From Saposhnikovia divaricata (Eukaryota; Streptophyta; Magnoliopsida; Apiales; Apiaceae), in the NCBI GenBank assembly GCA_036435485.1, contig CM071598.1:199247148-199311147 (forward strand): a DNA stretch of 64,000 bases, in the 5' to 3' direction. The notes under the pieces are model-generated. The model ran no database searches. It saw only the letters and a list, made by a program, of their open reading frames with translations, and was not told where the DNA came from. The position numbers and the translations under genes were made by a program. Shown in pieces: positions 20,011 to 32,055 of the stretch (position 1 is the stretch's first letter; each line of letters begins with the position of its first letter).

Positions 20011-21315
20011 CCATCTAACTTAATGCAATAACAATGCAATGTATGAATGCAACTAATATGAAAAATGCAAAGATCACCTTCAAACTCACCAAAACCAACA
20101 AACAAGCACATATCTCAAAGAATGCGAATAAATCCAAGCAGAACTCGACTAAGTCCCCGTAAACTAACAGTACATGACAGAAACGTGCGTGTGTGCTATA
20201 CTCATCAGAAATACTTCAAAAACTAGGTCAAAAATCATACATATCCTTCGCCAAGACAATCACGGGTTTATAAATAGAATAGACTGTAGACACTTCATAA
20301 CCTAGGAACACCTCCATCCTTATTCAAGTTAGCCAGGAATTCATGCTTTATTACTAACTACTACGACACATATATACAAGCATGCTTATTTAACCGTGCA
20401 ATGAATGAGACCCCTAAAGGCCTATACAATAATACCCATGTATCGAGTGTTAGGTCAGCAATCCCAAATCACAAGGGCTTTAGGTTACTAGGACTAAGTC
20501 CCCTCGGACTTAATTACTCGAGTATTAAAGAGCTCACTCTGGTTAATTTTGCATATAAACAATTGACACTTTTGACTTTTCTTTTTTTCTATTTTTTTCT
20601 GTTTTTTTTCATATATGCCATCTGGAATGAGAATTCTCAATTCCAACCCTAGACTACTCATATAAATATGAGTCGGCTACTAGCCATTTGACATCTAGGA
20701 ATTATTGATAATTATTTACAATTAAGCATGAAATCTCTGTTTTCCCCCAAACTTAGACTTAAGTGCTCCTACGCTATCAAGGGAATAACGAAAATTCTAA
20801 ATATAAACAAGTGATTAAATCTCAAAACATCCAAACAAGCATGACCCTAACCTAGCCCAAAAGCACCCAACGAGTTTGTGTAAAAATTTTGTCCCCGTAA
20901 CATGCAAGTCAATTCCTAAGAACTATAAATCAGCCCTCTACTCATCATCACCACACTCAATTAAACATCTACCTATCAATCAGAATCGGCTCACCCTAAG
21001 GGATCATGAAATATGCATGCCATGAAAATGCAACTAAAATGAACTCACATGGTTTACGAAAAATAAAAAAAGAATGTCCTATATGAAACAAACATAATTA
21101 ATACGAACATACATGCATGAACTACTACTAATATGCAAAGCATAATATCCTATATGCACACATAATATAACAACAAATACAACTACTAATCCCCCAAATC
21201 ACCCCCAAACTTAAAATATTCAATGCCATCATTGAATGGAAGTAAATACAAGGGATAGCAGAAAACATACCTAACACATGGGTTGCCTCCCATGAAGCAC
21301 TGTCGTTAACGTCAT

Positions 21316-22260
21316 TTAGCCGGACAAAATATGATTCAAATTATGGTGGCTCGAAGATCGCATTCGACTTGTCCTTAGCAGAAGGACATTCACCCAATGT
21401 GTGACAACCTTCTTGCTATCTTCCCACATCTTTTTCTTATGCATCTGCACCTTGACTCTTCCATCCATCGACGTTTTCTTTTTCTTCCTCACACCTCGAA
21501 GGTGTTTACTCCTCCTAGTTGATTGATCAGAACACTCTTCGATCTCGTCATCGGTGTTCCACCTTCTTAACACATTATCCTGACACTCTTCAAAAATTAC
21601 CAGCTCATCATTCAAAAGCACATGCCTCAAGTGTGGTGGAAGTTTTCCGACATTAACATTCGTGAGATCCTGAGTGAACGAATTGTCAACTGGATCACTG
21701 GTGTAATGCTCAAGCATGTGCATATCGGCCTTAAACAACTGACCCGACTCCTCGCACTGACCTTTATCAGCCATCTCTATGCTGAAACACTCTTCATCCT
21801 CTGTCGGCAGTTTCATGGCTTTGAACACGTTGAAGGAGACATTGTCTTCATGCACTCGCATAGTGAGCTCTCCTTTCTGAACATCGATCAATGTTCGACC
21901 TGTGGCTAGAAATGGTCTTCCCAAGATTATGGGAATATTCTTATCTTCCTCGAAGTCCAAGATGACATAATCAGCTGGGAATATAAACTTGTCCACCTTT
22001 ACTAAGACATCTTCAACTATGCCTCTAGGATAGGTGATCGAACGATCTGCCAACTGTAAAGAGATGTTAGTTGGCTTTGGATCTGGTAGCCCAAGTTGCA
22101 AAAAGACCGATAGAGGCATCAAATTTATGCTGGCACCCAAGTCACACAAGCATTTATTGAACGAAAAATTACCAATAGTACATGGTATAGTGAAGCTTCC
22201 AGGATCATTGAGTTTCGGAGGTAATTTTTGTTGCAGAATAGCACTGCATTCCTTTGTCAA
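21316..22260 (-). pseudogene. Athila-type aspartic protease region, RT lost
   Basis: 315-codon open frame. CDLGASINLMPLSVF is the retroviral-type protease active site (D-x-G-A), followed by DRSITYPRGIVEDVLVKV and PIILGRPFLATG, the flap and C-terminal blocks. In the family it cleaves the gag-pol polyprotein. The frame continues into an acidic stretch, LPPHLRHVLLNDEL, where RT normally begins, and then a basic tail (RSKHLRGVRKKKK). No RT motif follows, so RT to integrase was removed from the lineage. The frame being open suggests the shortened protein was maintained. Confidence 0.88.
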
Positions 22261-22751
22261 AGCAACGGTTTCAGCTTCCTTGATAGAATCCCCTTCATGA
22301 ACTTTGCGTAACTCGGCATCTGCTCTAGTGCTTCTGCAAAAGGAATGTTAATATGCAATTTCTTAAACACTTCAAGAAATTTACCGAATTGCTTGTCAAG
22401 CTTCTGTTTCTGCAGTCGCTGCGGATATGGTGGTGGAGGATAGACACATTCGTTCACTTCCTCTTTCTCAAGGGCTGATTTTTTAGGAGTTAGTACACTC
22501 TCCTCTACTCCTTTACTTTATTCTGAACTTTTGCCCTTGTCATCTGAACTTCCCAAATCCACTTTCTCCGCCTCCTCCTCTGGCAGAATTGTCTCTTCCT
22601 TCTCAAGTTCAGCGCTTTCTGTGACTTTTTCGGACCTCAATGTGATAGCCTTTACTTGCTCATGGCTAGCCTTTTTCCCAGGATTAGTTTCCGTGTCACT
22701 AGGTAGCACTCTTTGTGGCATGTGTAACAATGCATTTGCAAGTTGCCCCAT
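22257..22751 (-). pseudogene. Gag-protease linker
   Basis: Two short frames. 22751-22518 carries MGQLANALLHMPQ, LPSDTETNPGK and AITLRSEK, the standard linker downstream of the Athila gag zinc knuckle. 22457-22257 carries YPPPPYPQRLQKQKLDKQF, FLEVFKKLHINIPFAEAL and MPSYAKFMKGILSRK, the segment just before the protease. A stop and a frameshift near 22460-22520 separate them, so gag and protease are not one frame here. Confidence 0.85.
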
Positions 22752-23078
22752 CTAATTTTCCAAGGTCTTGAGCGAGACCGCTTGAGTTTTGCACATCAAT
22801 CTCAATTCTTTCAATTCTGATATTTCAGCCGATGATTGCCCAGAATTAGCTTGATACTGTTATTGCCGAAAACCGAGAGGTTGAAATTGCCTTTGAGCAT
22901 AAGGCTGCTGAAACTGCTGCCCCTGCTGCTGCTGAACACCTGAAGAATAATATGGCTGAGCTCCATATTGCTGACCCTGAAATTGCTGATACGGCTGTTG
23001 AGGTTGTTACACACCACCTTGATTGTTGCTCCAGCTGAAGTTAGGATGATAATTGTTTGGAGCTGGTTGTTGTTGCCT

Positions 23079-24029
23079 CTAAAAATTACTCACAAACTGC
23101 ACCGATTCAGGAGAAATAGCACATTGCCTCGTCTCATGTGCGCCCGCACATAGCTCACAAACACTAGCAACCTGCTGCACTCCGCAATTTACCAAAGAAT
23201 CTATTTTCATATTCAATGCCTCTAGTTGAGCTGTTAAAGCTGTGGCTGTACTAACATCAAGAATTCCCGCCACCTTTTGCTGTGGCATTCTCTGAGTTGG
23301 ATTCTGATATTCGTTAGCTTCCATCATCTCGATAAGATCATAGGCTGCCTCATATCTCTTAGCCCATAATGCTCCCCCTGAAGCTGCATCCACCATGGGT
23401 CTCGATTGCCATCCAAGCCTATTGTAAAAATAGTTGATGACCATCCAGTTAGGCATGCCATGATGAGGACACTTTCGTAGCATCTCCTTATACCTCTCCC
23501 AAGCTTCACATAATATTTCTCCAGACTGCTGTGAGAATTGAGTAAGAGCATTCCTTATAGCTGCAGTCTTTGCCATGGGGAAGAACTTAGTAAGGAACTT
23601 TTGAGCTAGATCAGCCCAAGTAGTGATAGAGCCTGCTGGCAGAGAGTGTAGCCAACCCTTAGCTTTGTCCCTGAGAGAAAACGGGAAAAGCCTCAACTTA
23701 ACAGCATCCTCCGACACATTATTGAACCTGAATGTGTCGCATATCTCGATGAAGTTCCGGATGTGCAAGTTAGGATCCTCCGTTACAGCTCCCCCAAACT
23801 GTACCTGATTCTGCACCATCTGAATAGTGCCAAGCTTAATCTCAAAAGTAGCTACTGTAATTGCAGGCCGAATGATGCTCGACTGAATGTCATCAATTTT
23901 TGGCTTTGAATAGTCCATCAATGCTCTTTGTACTACTGCTGCAGGGCCTTCTCCTGCTCCTACCATGCTTTTAGTTTTTGCTGGTGTTCTTGCTTGCTTA
24001 GCTTTCAACGTCTTGGAACGAGTTTACAT
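23079..24029 (-). pseudogene. Gypsy gag (capsid) with codon-2 stop
   Basis: The frame encodes a retrotransposon gag of about 315 residues: LGTIQMVQNQVQFGG, DPNLHIRNFIEICDTFRF, LRLFPFSLRDKAKGWLHSL, FLTKFFPMAKTAAIRN and EAWERYKEMLRKCPHHGMP are family blocks, ending in a zinc knuckle CELCAGAHETRQC. It would form the particle shell. The natural ATG at 24027-24029 is followed at once by TAA (24024-24026); the rest is open for 900 bp. The simplest reading is a single late mutation of codon 2. Confidence 0.9.
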
Positions 24030-24159
24030 GCAACAAGTACCTGAAACAGCGAAAAACCAACGAACTACACAAGAACAGATGAGAAAAACAAAAAGAAAAT
24101 CCAAGTCAATTAAATTCAACTACCACTGTAGTAAAACACATAAACAAAAATAACACCGA

Positions 24160-24185
24160 AGTCCCCGGCAGCGGCGCCAAAAACT
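24160..24185 (-). other. Primer-binding site of gypsy element
   Basis: Complement reads TTTTTGGCGCCGCTGCC followed by GGGGACT, the Athila-type primer site, directly next to the right LTR. Confidence 0.85.
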
Positions 24186-25668
24186 TGTTCACAATTTTCT
24201 ACGCAAGTATACGCAGTCAAAAGTAATACGGATAAATAGGGATCGTTCCCATAAAGACTCGGTGAATTATGTAAATGTGCCTATTCAACAATGTATAGCT
24301 AAATTACAATTGCTTGGTGTAGTAACAATTTTTGTGTTGTTTTAACTAGATTATACTACTAAAAACTTACTAAGGAGATTTTACTTATATGAGAGAAACA
24401 TAGGGTTCCAACTTCATGAGTTGTTTCATCTAGATTAACTGTCAAGACTCAATGCACTGTGATTATTAAGGTAGCTAGTGGGAACACGAAGGAAGTACAA
24501 GCTATCTTTCAATAAACTCACACCAATCTATAAATTCATCCACAATTAAGATAGAAGTTTTACGGGCGTCAATTACGTCCAAATCACTTGATGTCTATGA
24601 GATTGGGTGACATAATCAATTTAATCATAAGTTCCACTATCAACTACATAGGGGAGTAACGTTCTTTCGAATCTATACTACCGTTATGCGGAGAAACCGT
24701 CATAAGCCTATGCTAACATGGTAAGCCCTAATCTCTAAATCCACTTTCGCATTCATTAGAGATTGACAAAATAGATGTTAGCTACGCATCTATATAAATT
24801 AACACAACCACGTCAGGCAACCTTATTTTCAATCACAAGCATATGTTGTCAAAACTATCAACTACTAGAATCCACAAAACACTCCATTAGAACCCCATGA
24901 AAGTGTTTAGTTCATAATTGAACTTAGCACCATCATGGGTTCAATTGATAACATAATTAAAACAAAGAACTGAAAACAATTAATGATTGAGAATAGAATA
25001 CTTGATAAAAATCCAATAGATAATAAAGTATTAAGTTGAAGATTTAGAAAATAAACAATATAGAAAACCCTAAATCTTGAACTTGAGTGTGATTCTTCCT
25101 TGCCGTCACCTTGGAAGTTGTTTCCCCTCTTGTTGTTGACCTCTCTACCGTGTTACAATGATATGATATGTATATCTATGTGATGATGATTTTACAATGA
25201 TACAATATGTTTTTAAAGGCCCTAGAAGTTTTATCCAACAAGGAAATACCAAAAATACCAAATAGAGTCAAAACAGGAAAGTTATGAAGGGTTTTTAGTG
25301 AAATTTTCGTCATGGACAGCGGCCATGCTAGGCTGCGGCCTAGCTCCAAATCTGTTGGAAATTTTTCAGCATGCTATTTCCTTCGTTTTTTCTTCGTTTT
25401 GCCTCCGTTTCCTTTCGTTCTTTTTCTCAAAGCTTCCATACTTCAATTCCTTGCCTTGGAACCTTCATGGTGGCTCACAACAAGACTCCATTGTTCATTC
25501 TTAAGCTCGAATTCATCTCCAGAATTTACAGGAATCGCAACCTTATTCAACATTCTTGCAACCCTACACACTTAACAAAACACATCAAAACTACAACAAA
25601 CTTGAGGCCAAGTGAATCAATTTAAGCCGATATGGAATGCTCCAAGTGGATATAAAATCCACTTATCA
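24186..25668 (-). repeat. Gypsy 5' LTR (1483 bp)
   Basis: Complete LTR: TGTTCACAATTTTC at the left, TCCACTTATCA at the right, matching the other copy. It carries 24270-24645, absent from the left LTR. Confidence 0.93.
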
Positions 25669-26120
25669 CTTCTTGACAACGTACTCCTCTCTGATTATTT
25701 CCCCCAGCATCCTGATCTTTGTGACCAAGCCGTTTAGTCTCATACAGAAATCATCTAGTGGTTCTGTATCCTTCATTTTCAATGACTCGAACTCAGATTA
25801 AATGTTTGAGCCTTGGCCTTTTTAACCTTATCTGCACCGGGACTCAATGTCTTAATAGCTCCCCAAGCCTCCTTAGACATATCTCAATCTGCAATCGTCA
25901 ATAACATGTCATCAAGAATACTTTGGTAAATAATTTCCAAGGCATGCTTATCCATCTTCTCCTCAACTACAGTCTTAGGATCTTTAGGCTCCACTACATC
26001 CCACACACCGTGAGCCTGTATAAATACTTTCATCTTCATGGCCCAGGTGGTGTAGTTCGTCCTTGTAAGCATGGGGTAACTCAGACCAAACGAGCCTTCT
26101 TTACACTTGCTTGCCTCCAT
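25669..26120 (-). pseudogene. Copia gag N-terminal part
   Basis: MEASKCKEGSFGLSYPMLTR, NYTTWAMKMKVFIQAHGVWD and KMDKHALEIIYQSILDDML are the N-terminal gag (UBN2-type) blocks; a stop at about 25885 is followed by MSKEAWGAIKTLSPGADKV in frame. The frame is cut at 25669 by the gypsy insertion and resumes on the other side of it at 18696. Confidence 0.88.
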
Positions 26121-26142
26121 TGATGTTGGCTCTGATACCAGG
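26121..26142 (-). other. Primer-binding site of copia element
   Basis: The complement reads TGGTATCAGAGCCAAC, the 3' end complement of initiator tRNA-Met, two bases from the LTR border. Confidence 0.9.
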
Positions 26143-26454
26143 TGAAAGGTATTAACCTTGACTATAAAGGAAAATAAAACTGTTTGATTTACAAATATGG
26201 AAAACGTACAATCTTGTTACTAGAAAAACAGAGGAGAAAGGATTACATATAGACTACTGCTAACAGAACTCCTACAAACCAGGGATACATATCCTAGTTT
26301 GCCTCTCATTTATTCAACTAATTCCCTAAACATAAGCAATTATTCAATCGACAAGATGTGCAGCACAATGTACACATCTAACTCGTTGGCTTATTTTCAA
26401 AATGAAAACAAAGAAAATAAATAGAATATGTTTAGATTAAAATTAATCCCAACA
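26143..26454 (-). repeat. Copia LTR (5' LTR of element, 312 bp)
   Basis: Starts TGAAAGGTATTAACC, ends AATCCCAACA, then the target duplicate GGGGC. It is the longer, undeleted copy. Confidence 0.93.
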
Positions 26455-27077
26455 GGGGCCTTATAAGCTGAATCCTAGAATAGATATTTTAGATCCGGTA
26501 GGGTTTACTCCAATCACCGTGGGGCCTAGAGGAGAGTTCTACATACAAGTGATTTCAATAAACATTAACAACAAAGCTCTCCCATTTGACATGCCTAGGC
26601 TTTCAAGAAACAAACAAGGGTCCTTCCCCAATGCTTTGCTTAATACAACAACCCCTTACACCACTCTTAAGCAATCCATTTTCATGGCTACAACTAAGTT
26701 CTTCGCTGATCAGCTAACTTGGGCACCTCAAATTCAACCACCAGTGTCTCCTTTTGGTGTGTGTTTCAACTCGAGTAAGATATCAGGAACTAGAGTTGGG
26801 CCTACAGTTCCAAGTATAGGACCTTGTTCAACAAAGTGGAAATGTTACTTGGAAAATAGCTGGAACAAACTCATTGGTGCAGGCAAGACTAGATGTACTT
26901 TGCTTGGGGTTTGTGGATGGAGGGTTACGACCTAGAGTTCCAATTGTGATTGGTTCACTCCAATTGGAAGATAATCTTCTTCAGTTTGATCTTCCAAAGT
27001 CCAAGCTTGGGTTTAGCAATTCCTTGTTGTTCAGACGTGTAACTTGTGCCACCTTTAATTTCACCACTACTCCCTAG
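26455..27077 (+). pseudogene. EDGP / xylanase-inhibitor-like gene, 3' part
   Basis: Coding resumes after the copia element: LNPRIDILDPVGFTPITVG, GEFYIQVISININNKALPF, TTPYTTLKQSIFMATTKFF, VSPFGVCFNSSKI and GPTVPSI. After a frameshift near 26820 comes TWKIAGTNSLVQ, LCLGFVDGG, VIGSLQLEDNLLQFDLPKSK and CATFNFTTTP ending at TAG 27075-27077. These are the C-lobe blocks and the natural C-terminus of the EDGP/TAXI family. At least two frameshifts plus the 19.5 kb insert make the gene dead. Some frameshifts may predate the insertion. Confidence 0.87.
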
Positions 27078-27317
27078 ATGAACAATATGTATGTTGAAGT
27101 TCTTATAACCTTTTACTCCTTGTGGCTGGGTTTTGAAGGTGTATGTTTTATCATGTGCTAGTGTTTGGGGTCTATGTGTAGTTCATCACTATTGTTTCTT
27201 TGCAGGCATGGCTAATCTTTCGTTTAGCTATACAAGTTCAAGGTCCTTTCAACAGATCTCAATAAAAAGAAACACTTCACACAATTTCGTAAGAATAATA
27301 CAATTTCAACCTATGCC
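27078..27317 (+). other. Downstream flank of the EDGP-like pseudogene
   Basis: T-rich 3'UTR-like DNA. A TTTCTTTGCAG acceptor-like site lies at about 27200. No gene or repeat is recognised. Confidence 0.4.
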
Positions 27318-30300
27318 CACTACAAGAAAATCTGCCTATTGTGACGACAATCTTGTGATAACAGCTTATTTGTGACGATACGTTGTGACGGATTGGGGGT
27401 GCATCATAAGTTTTGACAACTACAAACATCCATCACAAGTACCTTGTGACGAATGTGTATCTTCATCACAAGAATAATATTTTATAATTATTTTATGGCG
27501 TCCTTTACTTATAAATTTTTTAAATTTTCCCGCCAGCCGAAACGACACCATTTTTTATTACAAATTTGTGATGATTCGTCACAAGTTAAACAACTTACAT
27601 GTTTTCTTATGTTTAAATACATGAAAAAGTAAACTTGTGACGTACAGTTGTATGTTCGTCACATAATGACCTTATGACGACATAATTGTCACAAGTTCAA
27701 CTACCACAAATTAAATGCATCTAACGAAACTTAAAACTTCAACGGGAAAATACATTATTTTAATTAACTTGTGACGGATTTTAATATGTTCGTCACAAGT
27801 ACTATTAATATATTCCCCTGCTTTCTTCCCTTCATTCTTTCTTCTGTCCTTTTTCTAACTTCCATGTCCTGTTTGTGATTCACGAATTTTTTCCTCCAAA
27901 ATTGATCAACATCATATCTTACATCAATGTGAGTATCACTTCTACTATTACTAGTGTTTTCCTTACAAACATGAAATTATATTTTGAAATTAGATGTTTA
28001 TAATTCTTGAATATTAGGTGGTTATGCAATGCAAATATTATCCTTATATGTGCACATCTGATTAATCGTAGTACTACCTGATTATTCTTGTTTGCAATGC
28101 ATTTAGATGTTACTAATTGTGTGGAAATTTATGGTTCTAAAAAATTATTTGTGCTATTAATTTTTGATAATTCATTTATGCATTTTGTTCTTATTCATGC
28201 CATTTATGCATTTTTTTAGATGAATCATGGTCGTAGTTGGATCCACAGATCCAGAAGGATATGGTTTTACGAATGAATATTGTGAAGGGATTAAATTATT
28301 TTTAAAATTTTCAAGAGACAATAAAGGCACTCGATCAAATGGTGATCTTAGATGTCCATGCAATACATGTAAGAATTTTTTGATTCAGAGTCCATAGGAA
28401 GTTGAGTATCACTTGTTGGCCATTGGATTTTTGGAGAGTTATACTGTGTGGTATATTCATGGTGAAGCTAGTGGCTCAGGCTCACAAAATGAACGAATGA
28501 ACATTGATCATGACGATGTATTCGATCAAGACGAAATGTTGATGGATGTTTTTAATGGACATCCAGAAGAGTTCTCACTTAGTCCTGATGACGTACGCTT
28601 GCTTGCACATGAGCTTTTAGATGGTGACATGGAGTTACCACCTAACCACCCTCTCAAAGAGCAGACTGAGCGCGAGCTGATTCGTGTGATTATTGAAGTG
28701 CTCAATGACTTGTACAAGAGAAATGGACCAGGCAATAAGGTATTTATAACCTAGTCACATGTTCTTAGATTAGTTTTGATGTTTTTAATCTGTTAAAAAA
28801 ATTATATTATGCTATATAATGCTAAGGACTGGGAAATGGATTGAATTAGATGAATGCTCTCTATTTTGGGCTATACTTTCAACTTTTTATAATTATACAC
28901 ACATTATCATGAAAATCAATGTATAGGCACTCGTATATACAACTCATTCAACTGATAAATTCATTATATTAGGGTGATTAGTGCCTTGATAATGGGTTTA
29001 ATTATGTTATGCTTTCTGTTTTGGCCAGGTAATATTTTTTTCCCCATTTCGTATCATGCACAAATATGTAAACACTGGTGTACACATGAATATATAAACA
29101 TGAGTACAATTAATTATCAGTTTATGTAAGTAATATTTGTATTCAATTTAGTATATGCTAAATTCTTGCTTAATGCTTATTGTCATTTATGATGATTTAT
29201 CTACTCATATATTAATTAAGCTACTTGTGTGCATATGACATTAACGTTATCATTAAGCATTTAATAAATGAAAATATTGGATTTCCTTATATCAAGAGTT
29301 TATGTGCTACTCTAATTATTAGTGTTGTAGCTTATAAAAACTGAAAACTGTTATAACTCCAACAGGTTATGGAATTGTCATGTGTATGGTAACTAATCAA
29401 TATAAATTGTGATGTATAAAAAGTCTATAAAATAAACTTTATTATGATAGGGCAAGACGATCGAGGAAGCGAGGGATGATGATGATGACCATCGTGATGA
29501 TGACGGTAATGCATGATGATGCTGATGGCAGCGATGCCAGGCCACCAACTCCTCGAGCTGCACAAGGTGGTCCGGTCATAAACACTTAGTGTGTTTTCAT
29601 ATGCATAAGGTGGTCCGATCATAAGGACTTAGGGTATTTTCATATTTTGTTAACTGTTGGGTACTTTCTTAAGATACAATATGTTATGTTGGATGATCCG
29701 CCTTATTTTGCTAAATCGGATGTATTTGGATGGTATATTGTATGAATAATTATATGTATGCCAACTATCCTATCCATAATGTTGGATTAATTGTCGTTTG
29801 GTATTATTGTTATTTTTAGATAGGATTTGTTATTACCGTTTATGATTAAAATGTGATGTTGGTGGTTTTGACTATTGAATAGCCATATTGGTTGCTGGTT
29901 TTGACAATTGAAAAGCCATGTTGGTTGCTGGTTTTGAAAATTGAAAAGCCATATATTGGCTGGTTCTTACACAATACGGGCAGGGAAAATATTTAGAATG
30001 CCAGTAGTTGTGACGGGAGCTGTCACAAGTACTGAAGAAAAGGTGCATTAGAAGGCGTCATAAGTAAGTTTGTCACAAAAATGTTTGACAACAAGTTCGT
30101 CACAAGTACCTTTTACGTTTTTTTGCATTTTATTTATTCATAAATTTAGTGACGTATATTCCGTTACAAGTACTTTTTCAATTTATATTACCTTTTTTTA
30201 TTTATTATTATGTGATAGCTTGTTTGTCACAACTAAATTTTTATTTTATTTTCCTTTTTCTTTTCTTCACAATGTTATGATGAGGGCGTTAGTCACAAGT

Positions 30301-30560
30301 ATTATATTATTCATTTTTATTAGTTGAATAAAATAATATTATATTATTTTGCGACGGATTGTTCGTCAAAAGTTAGATTATGTAATATAATAATGGGCTT
30401 GTGGATCCCACTTTAAACTTGTGACAAAAAAGGCGGCTTGTGACAAAATCTTGAACTTTAGACAGGATTACAAGTGATGAACGAAATGCGTTACAAGTAT
30501 ACTATTTGTGACGGATTTAGGCTTAAAATTCCGTCACTGTAAGCAGATTTTTTAGTAGTG
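27318..30560 (+). mobile_element. CACTA element B, internally deleted (3243 bp)
   Basis: Ends CACTACAAGAAAATCTGC and its complement (GCAGATTTTTTAGTAGTG) at 30560. Flanking triplets are GCC and CCC, one mismatch from a 3-bp duplicate. Both subterminal zones are filled with TTGTGACG/CGTCACAAG repeats, the putative binding sites. Only an N-terminal transposase-associated fragment is coded; the transposase core is missing. Confidence 0.88.
28214..28754 (+). pseudogene. En/Spm transposase-associated domain fragment
   Basis: Pieces read SWIHRSRR and, in the next frame, GFTNEYCEGIKLFLKFSRDN, LRCPCNTCKN and LLAIGFLESYTVWYIHGE, the order of the transposase-associated domain at the start of plant CACTA tnp2 proteins (CPC..C cluster). 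The following acidic segment (DMELPPNHPLKEQTEREL) is less conserved. A frameshift near 28250 and TAG at 28395-28397 break it, and the frame ends at 28754. Confidence 0.8.
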
Positions 30561-31619
30561 CCCCATATATGGTAGTTACGAATAAAAGAAAGAAGTATGT
30601 TAAAATAATAATTATAATATATACAAAAATTGTTTCACATAAAAACGGAGACAGAAAATTAACAACATCACTTTTTTTCTTTAACAATTAGTATTTTATA
30701 TTTTCACTATAAAGTATATAATATGTAAAGACATTATTAAGAACGACTTCTTTATACCTTCGATCATAAGTTATAATATTTGTAACAGTAGCATTTTTTG
30801 AAGTAATATCTTGAAAATATAATTTCGTATAAATTAAATATCTATGATTATTTATAATTTGATTTTTTATTACAATCAAGTTACAATATATTATATTATA
30901 TATTCAGAAATAATTGAATATATTATATAATTACAGGTTATAGACCTTGACATTGCATATGATATCTGATTAGCTAGTACAAGGATATAAATAGGCTGTT
31001 TACAGACCCAAACAGCTGGGTAAAATAATAGTTCAGCTCCCAACTAAATAGTAAATATAGCTAGCTGCAGCTACTAAAACCTAGATAGTACAAAGTCAAG
31101 TACACAATTGAAATTACACTACTAATAATAATTATCTCAACTGTATAAGTCAAGATAAAACCCAAACAGGATACACACTACTAATGATCCCTATCAATAT
31201 TGGAAGGATCTATTAGAGAGTTTACGTATTGCAAACGTGTACTACACTATTGTAGATGTTGGTAGGGGTTCCCTTTAATCTTAAGTACATCCTTGTGTAT
31301 ATCTTTACTTGTAAAAGCTCTGAAAATGAAGTTGATGGACGAAGCTTTATATGTTCAAACTGCTAGAAAGAGAATAGGAAACATCACTTTTATTAGAGGA
31401 ATAGCAAAGTGAGGAAAGACACATTTTATGGGACCAAAGTAATCATCTGAAGGACTACGTTTACCTAAAAAATTTATATCCTTCTCACTTATTTTAATCT
31501 ACTTACTTTGTATATAATAATAATCTTTCTTCTTGGATTTCTCAACAAGATTGATCTGTTTGGATCTTGGTCCATGATGGCCTTTTTATTGATTTTGACG
31601 ATTGGATCTCTCTATGAAT
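30561..31619. other. Unassigned AT-rich region
   Basis: No convincing coding frame, terminal repeat or RNA gene seen. A TATAAATA lies near 30985 but leads into nothing recognisable. Confidence 0.4.
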
Positions 31620-32055
31620 GGAAAAGAGGTGCTTCGGATCGGGAGTAACCACTAGTGATAGGGCAAAAATCGGGGGGAAATACAAAGGAAAGAGCGATGC
31701 GCCGAACTCTCTTTCAGGGAGGAACCTAGTCCGTTGACGATCTACTCAGCTTCTGGTTCTCTAGGAAACTCCTGATACTTGTCGATTCTTGATAATTTCT
31801 TTGTCTTCTTAGATAGTGCTCATTTCTTCATGTATGGTCTTCATATCTTGTACTGGATCTATCTTCTCGCTTGTGTGGACTGGACCCTATAACTTAATGG
31901 GCCTAAATTCAGCCCATGGTAATTTTGGGAACAATAGAAGGCATGATGTGACCCCATGGTGGGATCTCTTTATAATCAATGGAGCTATAAATAATGAAGA
32001 AATTTTGAAGACCAGAAAAAATAGTTCTCCGCTATAGCTACCTACACTGAAGAAC

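Larger units (their letters stand above)
18697..25668 (-). mobile_element. Athila-like gypsy element with gag and protease only (6972 bp)
   Basis: LTRs at 18697-19822 and 24186-25668, TG/CA ends (TGATAAGTGG... reading on minus), and a 5-bp duplicate CTTCT at 18692-18696 and 25669-25673. Primer site and polypurine tract are in place. gag and protease are present, but RT, RNase H and integrase are absent: the frame passes from the protease to LPPHLRHVLL (where RT would start) and then to a basic tail. It is therefore a non-autonomous derivative. Confidence 0.93.
6994..26454 (-). mobile_element. Ty1/copia retrotransposon, heavily nested (19.5 kb)
   Basis: The LTRs (6994-7219 and 26143-26454) open TGAAAGGTATTAACC and end AATCCCAACA, and the element is flanked by the exact 5-bp duplicate GGGGC (6989-6993 and 26455-26459). 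A tRNA-Met type primer site abuts the right LTR and a purine tract the left one, so it reads on the minus strand. Without the inserted hAT, CACTA and gypsy DNA, about 4.7 kb remain, normal for copia. Coding order on the minus strand is gag, protease, integrase, RT, RNase H. Several stops and frameshifts show that it is dead. Confidence 0.93.

Noticed and set aside
21622..21909. Plus-strand frame of 95 codons
   Set aside because: Antisense shadow of the gypsy protease frame.
30070..30327. Hydrophobic 85-codon frame
   Set aside because: T-rich subterminal repeat DNA of CACTA element B read as Phe/Leu; not a membrane protein.
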